Part shown: positions 35,198 through 47,000 of the stretch, in pieces
How positions within the stretch are numbered: position 1 is the first letter of the stretch
Layout of the letters: every line of letters begins with the position of its first letter
DNA from: Polytrichum commune
Taxonomy: Eukaryota > Streptophyta > Polytrichopsida > Polytrichales > Polytrichaceae
Direction: 5' to 3'
DNA: 64,000 nucleotides
Assembly (NCBI GenBank): GCA_950295325.1
Contig: OX485804.1
Coordinates: 38,626,001 to 38,690,000 of the forward strand
Made by a program: the position numbers and the translations under genes
The notes under the pieces: generated by a model
Told to the model about the DNA's origin: nothing
Databases searched by the model: none
Seen by the model: only the letters and a program-made list of their open reading frames with translations

Positions 35198-35865
35198 CAT
35201 GTGTCCAGATGTCCACCTTGTCAGTGAGATTCACCGCATCCTATTAATCATGTTGTTGCTATTTCTCTAAGAGTAATGTAAGTGCATTTATCAACTGGGG
35301 TGGACGTCTTATCAAATGAGGCTGATGATTTGGTTGCACTTAGTCCACAATTCACTTGGTGTCGACCTGTCCATGGTGTCAACACAAAATGAATTTGGAC
35401 AACATTTGGTGTCAACATTGTCATATCCAACATCACAGATAAAGTTGACTCCAGATTCAATGACATCCTTTGTGAAGAATTGAGCAACATGAGACACCAA
35501 ACAAGCATTTATCGTGTTATTTTAAGGATCAAAGTTACCCTTTATTGCAAATGCTGAATGAGAGGACCTCCTAGTTCCACAAACCATATTTTAGCATGTT
35601 ACCAGATGTTCACCTTGTCAGTGAAGTTCACAGCAACCTGTTAAACATGTTGTTGCTATTTCTCTGAGAGTAATTTAAGTGCATTCATCAACTGAGGTTG
35701 GCCTTTATATGTGCTACCTAATTAGATTAGCATATGCAACATCACGCGTATGATTGACTCTAGAAGCAACATCCTTTTTAGAGATGTCGAAACAATTGAA
35801 CAACGTGAGACTAAACAACCATTGTTCATGTGATTTTAAGGGTAAAAATTGCAATCAGTTACCTC
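35149..35865. repeat. Tandem duplication covering the WAT1-like gene's 3' end
   Basis: The end of the last exon plus downstream sequence (about 35,149-35,310) recurs about 397 bp later (about 35,545-35,710). Shared blocks include GAGGACCTCCTA.TTCCACAAACC, TTTAGCATGT, CACCTTGTCAGTGA.TTCAC, CATGTTGTTGCTATTTCTCT and TTATCAACTG. A following pair (about 35,455-35,550 and 35,765-35,865) is also related. The second copy's coding part is broken by a stop. Confidence 0.85.
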
Positions 35866-37938
35866 AATGGAACAAAGTCGGCCACTCAACATTAAGGTTT
35901 GTAGCCCTCTTGTGGGCACTTCCAACTTTTGCCATTGGATCATATTGTGAATTGTCTCATCCAATTCGCAATTGCAAATTATGGAGATTGTCATGTGAAG
36001 TTAAGCATAGACATCAAAAAGATACAGGTTAAGAATGGATGCCCGAAAGGTTCAAGTGAAGTTAGTCTGTGGAAGATAAACTTTGTATATTGATTTCTTA
36101 CAATGGCGTGGAGAACCCTTGCCCACCATGTCATCACATCTCCAAGATAAGGTGAAAGACTGTTGAATGTCAGTTAACCCTTTATTGCCTGAGCCTATTT
36201 CCAAGTGGTTCACTATATCTGCAGCCAACATTTCAGCACTCATTTATAATACTTTCCTGCCTCTATTGATTTCTATAGCAACATGACTCATATATTATCA
36301 ATTTGTTATGAGAAATTTAATAATAGGATTGAAATTTTTAGTGATTGTACAATATGAAATAGCACATTAAATCATAAAATGTTTATGAATCACAAAAATC
36401 ACAAAAGTCTACAAATTCAAAAACTTATGTATGAGAAAAATGCCATTGTGAGGTCAAATTTAGCTATAGTATCTAAATGTGAAACTTTGAAAGAAAATAT
36501 GCGATACAATAGAGGTAGTTGTAAAGTCTCTCAAAGAGGGGTGAAACCATAGGTTTGATCCTTCTCTGAGAAAATTTATTATTAAGAGTTTGTTAGCTCT
36601 GCAAATGTGAACTTTACAATCATTTTCATTTCGTTGGAGCCTAATTTGAAAGTTGGGTGCAATTTTTGGGGCCTCCTCTTCCCCCCTCTCAAACTTTGAG
36701 AGAATTTTAGGATCAAAAATAGGGTATGCACATGGAACATGCTAACCTGCATCCCAGACAAGCCAATGCAAAGCTAGGTTAGCCCACCCACCCTAGTAGG
36801 ACAAGCTAGAAAGTTGGTTTTTTAATAGCTTGGCATCACTCTTTATGTGTGGTAATTTAAGCATTAAGAGAGTTTGGGTGACTTTGTGTTAATTCTCACA
36901 AACTTAGGGTTTGGGACTAAACCCATCATGGTTTCATCTCCTTTGCTTTACAATTAACTCTAGTGCATTTGAATTGTGTAGACCAATAAAGCTTGTAAAT
37001 GCAAGAAGAGCCTCAAATTTTGGATTTTTTAAGATGCGTATGTTGAAATAGAAAATAGACCTTAAGATTTTCATTTCATTAGTTCAGCTCAAAAACAATT
37101 GAAAGTTGAAATCATCTTCCAAGTGGAATTAAGGTTTGATCAATGAAAAGCCCCGATGCTCTCCTCAAACAATTTAAGGGTTAAAAACACGCACACACAC
37201 GTGCACACAAACACACACTTTTTAAATGCCCTTCCACTCTCATGGAGAGTTGATAGATTTACGACATCAAGTCTAGTTTAGATTTGCATACATATAACAT
37301 ATTCTTCAAAGAACTACTTTCAAAATTAAGGATTTGGTAGTAACGAGTTCATAAGAAGGCCAATACAAATCGAGGTAAGTAATATTTTGTCACATGATGT
37401 GATATGATTTGGATATGATTCATAACTTTACATTTGGGGGGGGGGGGAGTGAGTGTAAAATGTGGTGTTCACACATTACTATATATGTGTGTGAAAGAGT
37501 TGCATTTGTCATCCTTGGAATAATACATTCATCCCCCTATGGGATGAATTTTGCCCATTTTAAGAGCCAAAATAGGTAACACAATAAGATCACTTTACGG
37601 CCTTCTTAGAGAATGTATGGAATACAGATGTCTAGGAATGTGGATTAAGTACCATCATACCCATGTAGATGCTTCAACTAGGTACATTGGATTACACACT
37701 CATGAAAGCTCAAGTATTTTGGTCTACATCCGGGACCATGGGATAGAATGTTGGTAGGTCCTAGTATCCTCATACATAAGGTGTTGAGAAAATCCAAAAC
37801 TATATAAAGTAAAGTGCATATTCCCCATTCGGACCCAATCGGAACTCTATAGGGTGCCATAATTTCGATCAGTTTGGGATTGATTTTTATAATTCCTGGA
37901 TGATTAAAGTAAGGTTTCACACTACCCAATTTTTAACA

Positions 37939-38055
37939 GTTAGTTTTCATCTAGGTTGCCCGTTCACCAAATTCTAGTGGAAATGTAGATGCCACCAGGT
38001 GGAATCTACATTTTCACTAGAATTTGGTGGGCAAAGCGCATGTGGAAACTAATCC
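37939..38055. mobile_element. Fold-back (hairpin) element, copy 2
   Basis: The left arm begins GTTAGTTTTCATCTAGG and contains CACCAAATTCTAGTGGAAATG; the right arm is its imperfect reverse complement (CATTTTCACTAGAATTTGGTG, GTGGAAACTAATCCC). Arms are about 57 nt with essentially no loop. It is related to 24,592-24,716 and sits in the opposite orientation relative to the attached R3 block. Confidence 0.85.
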
Positions 38056-38109
38056 CAAGTCTCCAACTTTAGTTATGATCTCACTAGGGAATCGATAGTG
38101 TCATGGCAC

Positions 38110-38385
38110 ATGTCCCTGGTTTTGAGTGCTAAAGTGAGGAGGAATTCATCTCAAAATGAGCAGTTACAGCAAACTCTAGATATTGGTAATGTGTTCAAGC
38201 CAATTGTTAGCTTCAAAAATTCACATTAATTTCAATTTAAGGAACAAAATCACCAAAGAATTTGCAATCCTCCTTATTTCGATCTTCCTACACGGGAAAA
38301 ATTGCACCGGCTTCTACTTCTCCAAATTTGGCGCATAATCTCTTAAGCGATCAGTTATGGGCGCCTCTACTCTACATCAACATTG
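38110..38385 (-). repeat. R3 repeat, reverse copy
   Basis: Reverse-complement relative of 24,150-24,430: shared blocks (as read here) are GAGTGCTAAAGTGAGGA, CAAACTCTAGATATTGGTAATGTGTT, TTTGCAATCCTCCTTATTTCGATCTTCCTAC and AATCTCTTAAGCGATCAGTTATGG. It follows fold-back copy 2. Confidence 0.65.
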
Positions 38386-38640
38386 ATATACAGGAGTAAA
38401 TATCAAGTACAAAGGCGAAACCACGATTTTGACCTAAGGGGGGGGGAGCTGACCTCATAATATGGAAATATCCGATGTATATTTTATTTTGAAATTTCAA
38501 TAAGTGATTGAATATGTTTATTTAATTAGAGATTTGGACTTGTCAAGTTGACATCCCCATTAAATTTTTTTGATAAAGTCATTAATATCCAAAGCTTTAG
38601 CAACAAAGATGAAACCAGGAGGGGAATTTTCCTTCAATGT

Positions 38641-38675
38641 CGGGGGGGGGGGTTAGAGTTCACCCCCCCCCCCCG
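38641..38675. repeat. Facing G-run and C-run
   Basis: A run of about ten G is followed, after a ten-base spacer, by a run of about eleven to twelve C. The two runs are complementary and could pair as a short hairpin; the G-run could also form a quadruplex. The exact lengths are prone to sequencing error. Confidence 0.8.
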
Positions 38676-39496
38676 GCTTCACCCCTAAACAAGTACAATG
38701 TAGAAGTGCAAATGCATGCAAAAGAGAACGAATATCCCAAAAGCACGTGGATGGCCCTCGTTACGGTGGCAATTCAATCCACATCTTTAGACTCCCTTCA
38801 ATATAGTAGGCCCAATGAAAGTCTAAGTCCTAGAAGGGTAGGTGGCCCATATTGATGAATGGGTGTAGCCTTGAATCTTCGGAAACATGATTGTCTCTCT
38901 ACATTGAGGGCCAGTTTTCTTTCTTTTTCTTTCTTTTCTTGAGGGCCAGTTCATATGGGGTCCCACTCATGTAGCAAGTCCTAACATGGAGGCAGAGTCT
39001 TTACTTTTGAGCCTCAAGAAACCATAAAAATATGGTTAATTATCATCAAAGTCGAATTTTGATCATTTTATGCAAGAATGTTTGCAGGATTTGTATTGAG
39101 AGTTGGGTCCACTTCTTCGTTGGACCCAACTCTCAACACAAGTCCCAAGTCTCACCTCCAAAAAGTGTTGTCATGTAGGTACCCATGTCATACTCGGGAC
39201 TTGGGATCCCATTCAGAAGTGGTTAGTCCCAACTTCCATGCTCTTGACAATTGAGATTGCATGGATTGACCTCAAGTGACTTTGGACCCCGTGTGAGCCA
39301 ACCCTTTATATGTGGAAGTTGTGACAAATGCTATCTCATTGAAGTTTTTTTGAGAAGCGTTACAACATACATAAATTTTCAATAAGAATCAAGTGAGGTG
39401 TAATGAATATTGCAATAATGTAATTGTGCAAACTTCCCACATTCAAATAGTTGGACAAATTGAGGTGGATGTGTTCAATTTGATAACTCTTTTTAA

Positions 39497-39806
39497 ATGG
39501 ACACTTATACTTGATTGGTATGTGGTTAGGTCTAGCTCCAAGAATGGATATCAAAAAGACATGTGTTCAAAAGAAATTAAATTATGTGCTCAAATCGTGA
39601 TAAGCATTCTAAGCTCAATAGTCAACATATTGAGGGGAACCTATATGACCTATATTTTCACTTTGATAATGAATAAGATGTGCATATGAGCTCCAAAATT
39701 TATGACGAAAGTGGCTACGGTGCGAATTTGGAGTTGCTAGCCATTTTGTACTAGTCACATGTTTCATATCCTAGAAGAAGAGGGTCAGTTGGAAAAAGTG
39801 ACCATT
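39497..39806 (-). repeat. R1 repeat, reverse copy
   Basis: Reads in reverse through the R1 landmarks: AAGTGACCATTTAAGACCC at its right end, CTTCTTCTAGGATATGAAACATG, GGAGCTCATATGCACATC, CAATATGTTGACTATTGAGC, ACACATGTCTTTTTGATATCC, ACCACATACCAATCAAG. It is one of the better-preserved copies (~310 bp). Confidence 0.75.
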
Positions 39807-41469
39807 TAAGACCCATCTAGCTTTAGCACTCCTTTTAGTTGATTGAGCTCACCCAAACATTGTACAAGTGTTAGGTATATCATCGTGTACATGAGGACAC
39901 CTCTAGTAGAGGGTTAAAATGTGGTAATCTAGTTTGATATGGACATGAATTATGACAATGAAGATCAATTTTGTGCAAGTACCCAACTTCAACTAGGTGT
40001 CAATAAAGTTCAAGTAGAAGCACTTATCGTGGGAACTTTGAGCACTACAGTCCCTTACCTAACCGATACAAGTTATCCAATGATTCATTCGGATCACCCA
40101 TTATGTTATGAACACAACAATGTAAAGACCACGATAACATTACTTGGCCATAACTGTCCATTCACTAGATCCTACAATAATGTAATTAGAATTTAGGTCC
40201 TTGCGCAGGCGTCTGCATCTTTTTGGAAAAGATACATGATCAACACTTCTTGGATACATGGACACTACGGAGTCCACAAGCAAAGTAGTAATATTTGGTT
40301 ATTGTTCATACATTTAGACCAACACTTGGAATGTTGGGTGGAGTTATATTCTTGGCACTATTCACATGAAGCATGTTAATCTCGACACTGTTCATAAACA
40401 TTGTTCACAATATGATTCGTATTGGCACTATTCACTATTCTTACCAACACCAATTTCTTCTTATTATTCGAGTTTCTTCCCAGGAAGGTTAGAACGCGGA
40501 GGTCCTTGTTAGATGCTAAATATGTACATGAAACTCAATTATAGTGTTGAGAAACGCGACATGAATCATAGCACATATAATTTATAGTCAAATTCGCAAA
40601 CCTCGTTTGTCCTTTCATAGTCACATAGCCCCCTTTCAAAGTGGAAGATGTTGATTGTTGACATTTTACTCTTTCAACCAATGAGCTACGTTTTTGTCTC
40701 TAGAATAATAATTCGAGTGTTTCTTGTTGAAGTACATAGTTGTTCACTTGGGGAAAAGTAGGTGTCAGAATTGGGGTCACTAACATATGCTTTGATTGGA
40801 ATAATGTATATAATAAATAAGTTAACTCTAGGTTGGGTCACTTTTAGTTGAAAATATCAAGAAACAAGCTTAAATCCTTGCATGAGGAGCACAAAACCAA
40901 ATTTGCATCCAAGTCACTTTGTTTTAAGACATGAAAGTGCCCCACCCATGTGCAATAGGAGAAATTCTTTGCAAACAATGATCTCTCGGTCACTTGGCAC
41001 ACTTAAGGGTTTTGGAGTGCACAAATAATGTAAGTGAGCCTCATGCATGTGGTCACTCTTTTGAAATTCACAAACTTAACATATTTCAATGATATTTGAC
41101 TATGTGCTCAAAGTGTAGACACCAATAAACGTTCAACAATTGACAACACTACGAGGGTACATGTGTAATATGTTTAAAGAGAAAGAGAGTCTTTGCTTTA
41201 ACCTCTTAATTTGAACCAAAATAGTCTCTCGTTCAAGTAGAGATCACTAATAACAAAGAGTGTTTCATCCATAACCTCTAAATTATGTACACGAGCTTAT
41301 CAATTATGTCCATAAACAAACATAGTAAAGTGGATAACCATGCCCACATGGCAACTAGAGTAGATAGAGTTTTGGTTGTAACTAAAATTGTCATCCACTT
41401 GGGTCCTCTCGTTAGTTATGTAGTTCCTAATATCACCAATTAGACTTGGACAACTTAAGGTATGTGGTG

Positions 41470-41800
41470 CTTATAATGTGGGCACTTCCGATTCCACATA
41501 TGTACAATATTGACAACTATGTCAACTCAACAAATGTCTCATTGAGTTACCAATTGGGAATCACATAGAAACCTATTTCAAGTTTCCATATTGAAGTCGA
41601 GATGCAAAAGACTAAAGGAGGTCAAAATAAATGTTCTCTTTCTCTTTAAGTGACCACATTGGTCCTCCCAATTCTTTCAATTATTGAACCTAGAATGAAC
41701 TATATTCTAAGCATTCGGTGTCCATTCTTGACTACAACCTTTGTCATATGCCACTCATTATATAGTCGTCCCAAGGGGCTCAATGCACGGCAATATACAC
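41470..41800 (+). repeat. R1 repeat copy
   Basis: Contains GTGGGCACTTCCGATTCC, GTCTCATTGAGTTACCAATTG, GAGATGCAAAAGAC, TTCTCTTTCTCTTTAAGTGACCAC, TTATTGAACCTAGAATG, GGTGTCCATTCTTGACTACAAC and ATATGCCACTCATTATAT in the order seen at 26,310-26,700. Shorter related fragments follow near 42,090-42,185, 42,480 and 42,690. Confidence 0.7.
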
Positions 41801-42953
41801 AATTCCTAGAAGATGCACCAAGTCTACATATCATCTCTTTATTTCTTCATTTTACTCTTCGGTTTTAATCAAGTGACTTGACTTCATACATTATCTTCTG
41901 TCAAGAAGCAAATAGAAATATACTTACATGTGACTTGATGATCAAAATGCTAAACATGTGTATCCCATTTATATGCATCCAAGGACACCCAAGTTACGTA
42001 TCCAAGTCAAATCCTTCAACTGGGTTGAAGAGTGCACTAAATGAACAAGTTAATTCTAGATAGGGTGAGTTATGGCACACTTGGCTAAAAATGAAAGTGT
42101 ATAGTATACATTGGGCCTCTTAGACACTTGATATTCAAACCTAAAATGGTAAGCACAAAGTCCAATGTCATTATAACATGTGCCTGAGGGTGGGTTTACA
42201 TTAGGGCCCAAGACCAAACAAACTCCGAAACTAAGCGATCCTATTAATTGAGAGCAAAACTTTGGACGACAAGGACTTTACACTATAGTCTTGGTCCATG
42301 GTATGAAAAAAATGAATTGGCATTAATGACATCACTTTCCACCAAAGTTCTACAATCTCAACTAAAGGAAAGACTCCTCGTAGTTTGACAATCCAATCTT
42401 GGCTATGAAAGTGCGGTCTATTTAAGGGGTGTTTTGGAACCCAAGTTTTTTGGGCCCAAAACCTAATGTACCCACCCATATTGGTGTCCGTTCTTGACTA
42501 CAACCCATATGCTAATTTTATAGGCATCCGCTTAAGAAAAGACTTGTCAAGCACATCTAGGCCCACATTGAGGAACCAATTTTCAAGCTTGGGTCCAATC
42601 TTGAGTCAAAAGTAAGGGTTCATTAAGGGGTGTAAGAGGTGTTTTGGACTTTGTTGGACCCAAACCCAAATGCAAACCCACCCATATATTGGTGTTTGTT
42701 CTTGACTATGACCCTTGCCGTATACCAATCATTATATGGGTATTTGCTTAAGAAGAGTACCAACCACTTAAAGCTCATATAAGTTACCTTAGGGGCACTT
42801 TAGATGGGAATCCACGGTCCAAGAACATAGTGACCAATTTGAAGCTTTTTGAGGCAAAGGTGAACCCTTGAATCGGACCCTCCCTTGGACCTTACCTTCC
42901 AAAATGGCTCTACAAAACATGAACACTCCCTTCATCGTCTATTAGATTGCTTA

Positions 42954-43153
42954 TGGCATTTAGTATCACTTACTATTCGGAGTTACACATTGCTATAGCA
43001 TTCTATTGTTAATGTCATTTTTTTACTAAGTAAAGATGTTAATGTTCTATAGTGTTCAAACAACCAATTTGGCCTTTGTTGGTACAAAATGTAATCTATA
43101 GTAGAAAGTTATAGCACAATGCAACTCCGAATAGTAAGTGACACTAAATACCA
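42954..43153. mobile_element. ~200-bp MITE with long terminal inverted repeats
   Basis: The left arm starts TGGCATTTAGTATCACTTAC and continues TATTCGGAGTTACA; the right arm read in reverse starts TGGTATTTAGTGTCACTTAC and continues TATTCGGAGTTGCA. Similarity continues with gaps for about 60 bp per side, so little unique interior remains. Non-coding; no clear target-site duplication. Confidence 0.8.
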
Positions 43154-44035
43154 CAAACGACGTAGTGTTTTCCCCAAAACAACACCATGTAGAAGACACC
43201 TCACTTTGCCTTTTCTTGATCTTGAACCCTCATCTAAAGGCCTTCGGTCCAATTTACACTTATCGACCAATAAGATTGCTCCATTTTGTTGGACCCTCCC
43301 CCTTGGATCCCCATCTACAGCGCCCCTTACCTTATACCATGGCCACACTAGGGTCATTTGTTGGTCCTAAGTAATAAGAGGAGTCCCTTTGGATAAGGAA
43401 ATTGCATCTCTTTTCAAAATTGACCGCTAACAGTAAGGATTTTTCGTCCTACTCACAACGACCTTACTGAATGTAACATACAATAATCTCACTAGTGTAT
43501 ATAAGACAAGAACTCTTATCAAGATGGAAACTCTCCCTCTGGTGTGGGCCAATCGTTGGTCCTAGTGTGGGCATGGTATTACCTCGTTGTCCATTCCCAT
43601 GCCAAGAAGTTGAGAGTGATAAGTTAGGTGTAGAATCAAACATCCTCTCTGCCTACTTAAGAGAGCTTCTTACATAGTCCCCAAGGAAGGAAGGAGAAGG
43701 CAAAAAAAGATCTAACACACCAAAAGTTCAGTTAGGCCAGCCACGTTTCGCTTCCCCCTTATCCACCATGCGCATCCTTGTCTGTCTTCGCAACTTCCCA
43801 AATCCTCCAATCCCCAAACCCTGACCTAATTCCCTTCCCTTCCTGTCTCACCGAACCAGTCGAATCTATCCCCGCATCTGCATCAACTACTGCGCCCACT
43901 CGATTCAATTGTTGCCGATTTTGTTGGTGGATTGTTGATTGATTGCTTTGTTGCACAAAAAGGTGGTTGAATTCGAGGAAGAGGGAGGAGCAGCGGGGGG
44001 TTTGGAGGTCAGGGGAGCGGCGGGCGCAGTGCGGG

Positions 44036-47000
44036 ATGGCCACGCTGGCTGTTCCTGTTGTGCCCCGAGCTGCTTGGCCTCTCCCGAGCATTAGCAGCAG
44101 CGGCGGGGCGCAACAGGATGGCCGATTGACTGCTCAATCCTCCTCCTCCTACTCGCCTTCGGGGTTGAGTGTTTCCGGACTCATGTTGCGGGCAAGTGCG
44201 CATTCGCAGCCGCGGCAGGTGAATTGCGACCGAGGGCACCGAGTGGCGTGTCGAATTGCCTCTGCCAAACTTAGGTTGGTCGCCACAATCTGGAATTGTT
44301 TGTTTTTGTGGACTCATCGGGGGCCCTTGTGTGGGCAATTGCGGTTGCTTGCTCTATTGGGACTCTCTCTCTCTCTCTCTCTCTCTCCCCCCCCCCCCCT
44401 CTGCTCTGCTGAAACCACCGTGTAGAGGACGAGGGTTTGCTTAAGAGCATGCGTGGGGCTGTTTATGCCAGATTTTGGCTGCTGGATGGTGGTCCCGCAG
44501 AGTGGTTGGATTGTAGAGGAAATGGGACATAGGTACTGTAAAGATTTGTGTCTGGTGATTGTAGGTGGCCTGCAGACGAATTGCCTCTGTCAAACTTAGG
44601 TTGGTAGCCCCAATTGGGGATGATTTTTTTCTGGACTGTTCAGGGGGCCTTGCGTGGGGAAATTGCGGGTGCTTGCTCTATTGATAGGGCTTTTGAGTCC
44701 TTTCTCTCCTTTGCTATGCTGAATCCATCTAGAGGACGAGTTTTTTTTAAGGCCATGGGGCTGTTTATGCCTGAAGTTTTTTGTGATAAATTAGCCAGAT
44801 TGTCCTTACAGATTAAATTTAGTTGTTTTAGTTTGTCTTCTGGATGGTTTGGCTCGTGGTCCCGCTGGGTTACAGTAGGGTTTGTTCCTAGTCATTGTAG
44901 GTGGCGTGCAGACGAGCCACCAACGGCAAATTGATATTGAATTGCACATGCTTTCACTTACCTCAACTTACATATGTACTGGAGACAAAGAAAAACAATG
45001 TACTTTCCGTCTTTGTATAAGAGAGGGACACACGCAGAGATTGCTCTGGGAAGGGGGTTTGAGGTTTTGTAGTGCAAGGGAATACATTCAGGGCCCTTTT
45101 CTTCTTTTTTAGCTGGCCATCGGGGAAAGAACTGGCCAAGTTTTTGAAATCCAGAGGAGCAAGCATTGACTCTGATTTAAAGACGGGATTTAGTAGTCTT
45201 CATTTTCTGTAGACCCGTATGAGGTTTGGAAGCAACAGGGCCCTTGAATACGAGACTGAGTGATCTTAAGGGCAGGCGACATTCAATTTGCGAGGGTTTT
45301 GAGAGTTCTGAAACTCGATCAATGATATTAATCAGAGGGAATGGGTTGTTCAGAACGGAAAGCACAGGCAAGGTGTTGTTATGGTATTTGGGAATAACCC
45401 TCAAGACTGGTGTACATTTGAACTCTTCAGTAGGTGGTCTGTATGCTAGAGGAACTTTGGGTTTTAGGGGTATGGTTTAAAGTAGGTCACTGAGTTTAGA
45501 GAGCGCTCTAAGCTTCTTGCATTGCAGACTTCAACACAACATACTTATCGTGTTTGGATGCTACCTTAGTGGGAGACATTTCAGCACAAGTACACATACA
45601 TTGTGGGGTCTTAAAGAAGGAAGGTTAGAGTCTAAGATCAATTTTTGAGGGCCAAACTTCATGAGGCTATGGAGGGGTTTTACAGCATTTTAAGAGTTAA
45701 TCGAGTGGGGAGTTGACAGAAACCACAATCAAGCTGCGGTTTTGAGGCACGAGTATTGAAAATTCTTCGCGATGAATTATTATCACCATTCACTCGTCCA
45801 GTAGTGTCTTGATCTGGAGTAAATGCTTCCAGAGGATTTCTGGATGGAAGGTCTGTTTGGTACAGAATTTTTAAAAGTTCTAGATTCAAACTCATTTGAC
45901 AGATTGATGTTGTCTTTTCATGGTTATAATTCTTTCCGGTTTCTCAATATGATGTCCTGGTTTCACAAACAACTGAAAGCCAAGATGGCTATTGTTAGCC
46001 TCTGAGGACTTGGTTTGAGATCACGATTTAGGTTTCCATGTTACTGAAACTGATGCTTTTAGAGTGATGTTGAGAAGTTCGTGACTGGCATTTTACCAGT
46101 GATTTTGTTGAGGACTATGATTAAGGATATTCTTTTTTTCTTCCATGGTTTTGTGGAGTATCCAGCTGAAACTGCATTGACGATTATAAAGTTTCTGCTC
46201 CTTCAGGAGTTGCTCTGTTTTCTCTGCATCTTTTTTGGTATGAAGACGTTTAATCTCATTTTGAAGATGTTGGGTGGTCTTTCAGATGGCTGCAAGGTGG
46301 AGAATGCAATTCCCAACATCACTTCGACAAAGTACTGCATGCCAGAGAGGGAGGTGTCTCCTCTCTGGCCCCACAAAAGACTGTCTGTGGGACTTGCAAG
46401 CCAAGGTTCATGCAACGGAGATCCTTACGTTGCTTGCCTTCTCTTCCAGCTCACACTTCAAGGAGCTTCATGAGAACAGGAAGGGCTTTATCAAAGAGAT
46501 CTCTGTTTGTAAGTGTTTCCAACTTTTCTCTGCATTATCCTTCAGCCACCATATTTATGCTAATTTAATTGGATTTGAAGTCACAAAATACTGGAGGTAA
46601 ACATTGGAGCCTGGCTTAATTCTACACCACTTGCCTATGTAGTTTCACACAGGCATGTGGTGAAGTGACAGTTTGGAGCTCAAAGTGTTTAGAAAGCCTC
46701 AAATTCCCATTATAAGAAATGCACATCATGTGACTTTTCCTAAAAATGTTGTAACTGTGCCAATACATTTTTTACGCTCATTTTTGTGGATTTCAGCAAA
46801 CAATGCTGTATAATGGGTACTTCTTTGTGACACCCAAATGTTCTATCATAGGTGTTATTTGATGAGCACACCTACAGAATACTACCTCAAACTTATATAG
46901 CTTGGTACAAGTTTCAACATGGAAATTCTACATGGATCTTGTTGGTTATGTGGAATTATGACTGCTCAAACTTGTCTATGTCAACAAGTTTCTCTCATGA

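Larger units (their letters stand above)
35870..44035. other. Intergenic region between the WAT1-like and SPP genes
   Basis: No gene recognised over about 8 kb. Content: R1 pieces (about 35,880-36,020; 39,497-39,806 reverse; about 41,470-41,800; about 42,480-42,790), the fold-back element at 37,939-38,055 with the R3 block, a MITE at 42,954-43,153, a CA-rich microsatellite near 37,185-37,215, and G or C homopolymers near 37,437, 38,442 and 38,641-38,675. ORFs here are short and without motifs. Confidence 0.6.

Noticed and set aside
45226-46473. Several ORFs of 70-130 codons in SPP intron 1
   Set aside because: They overlap exon 2 in wrong frames or lie in the intron. The exon 2 frame was fixed by the conserved cysteine pair and by closure of phase with exons 1 and 3.
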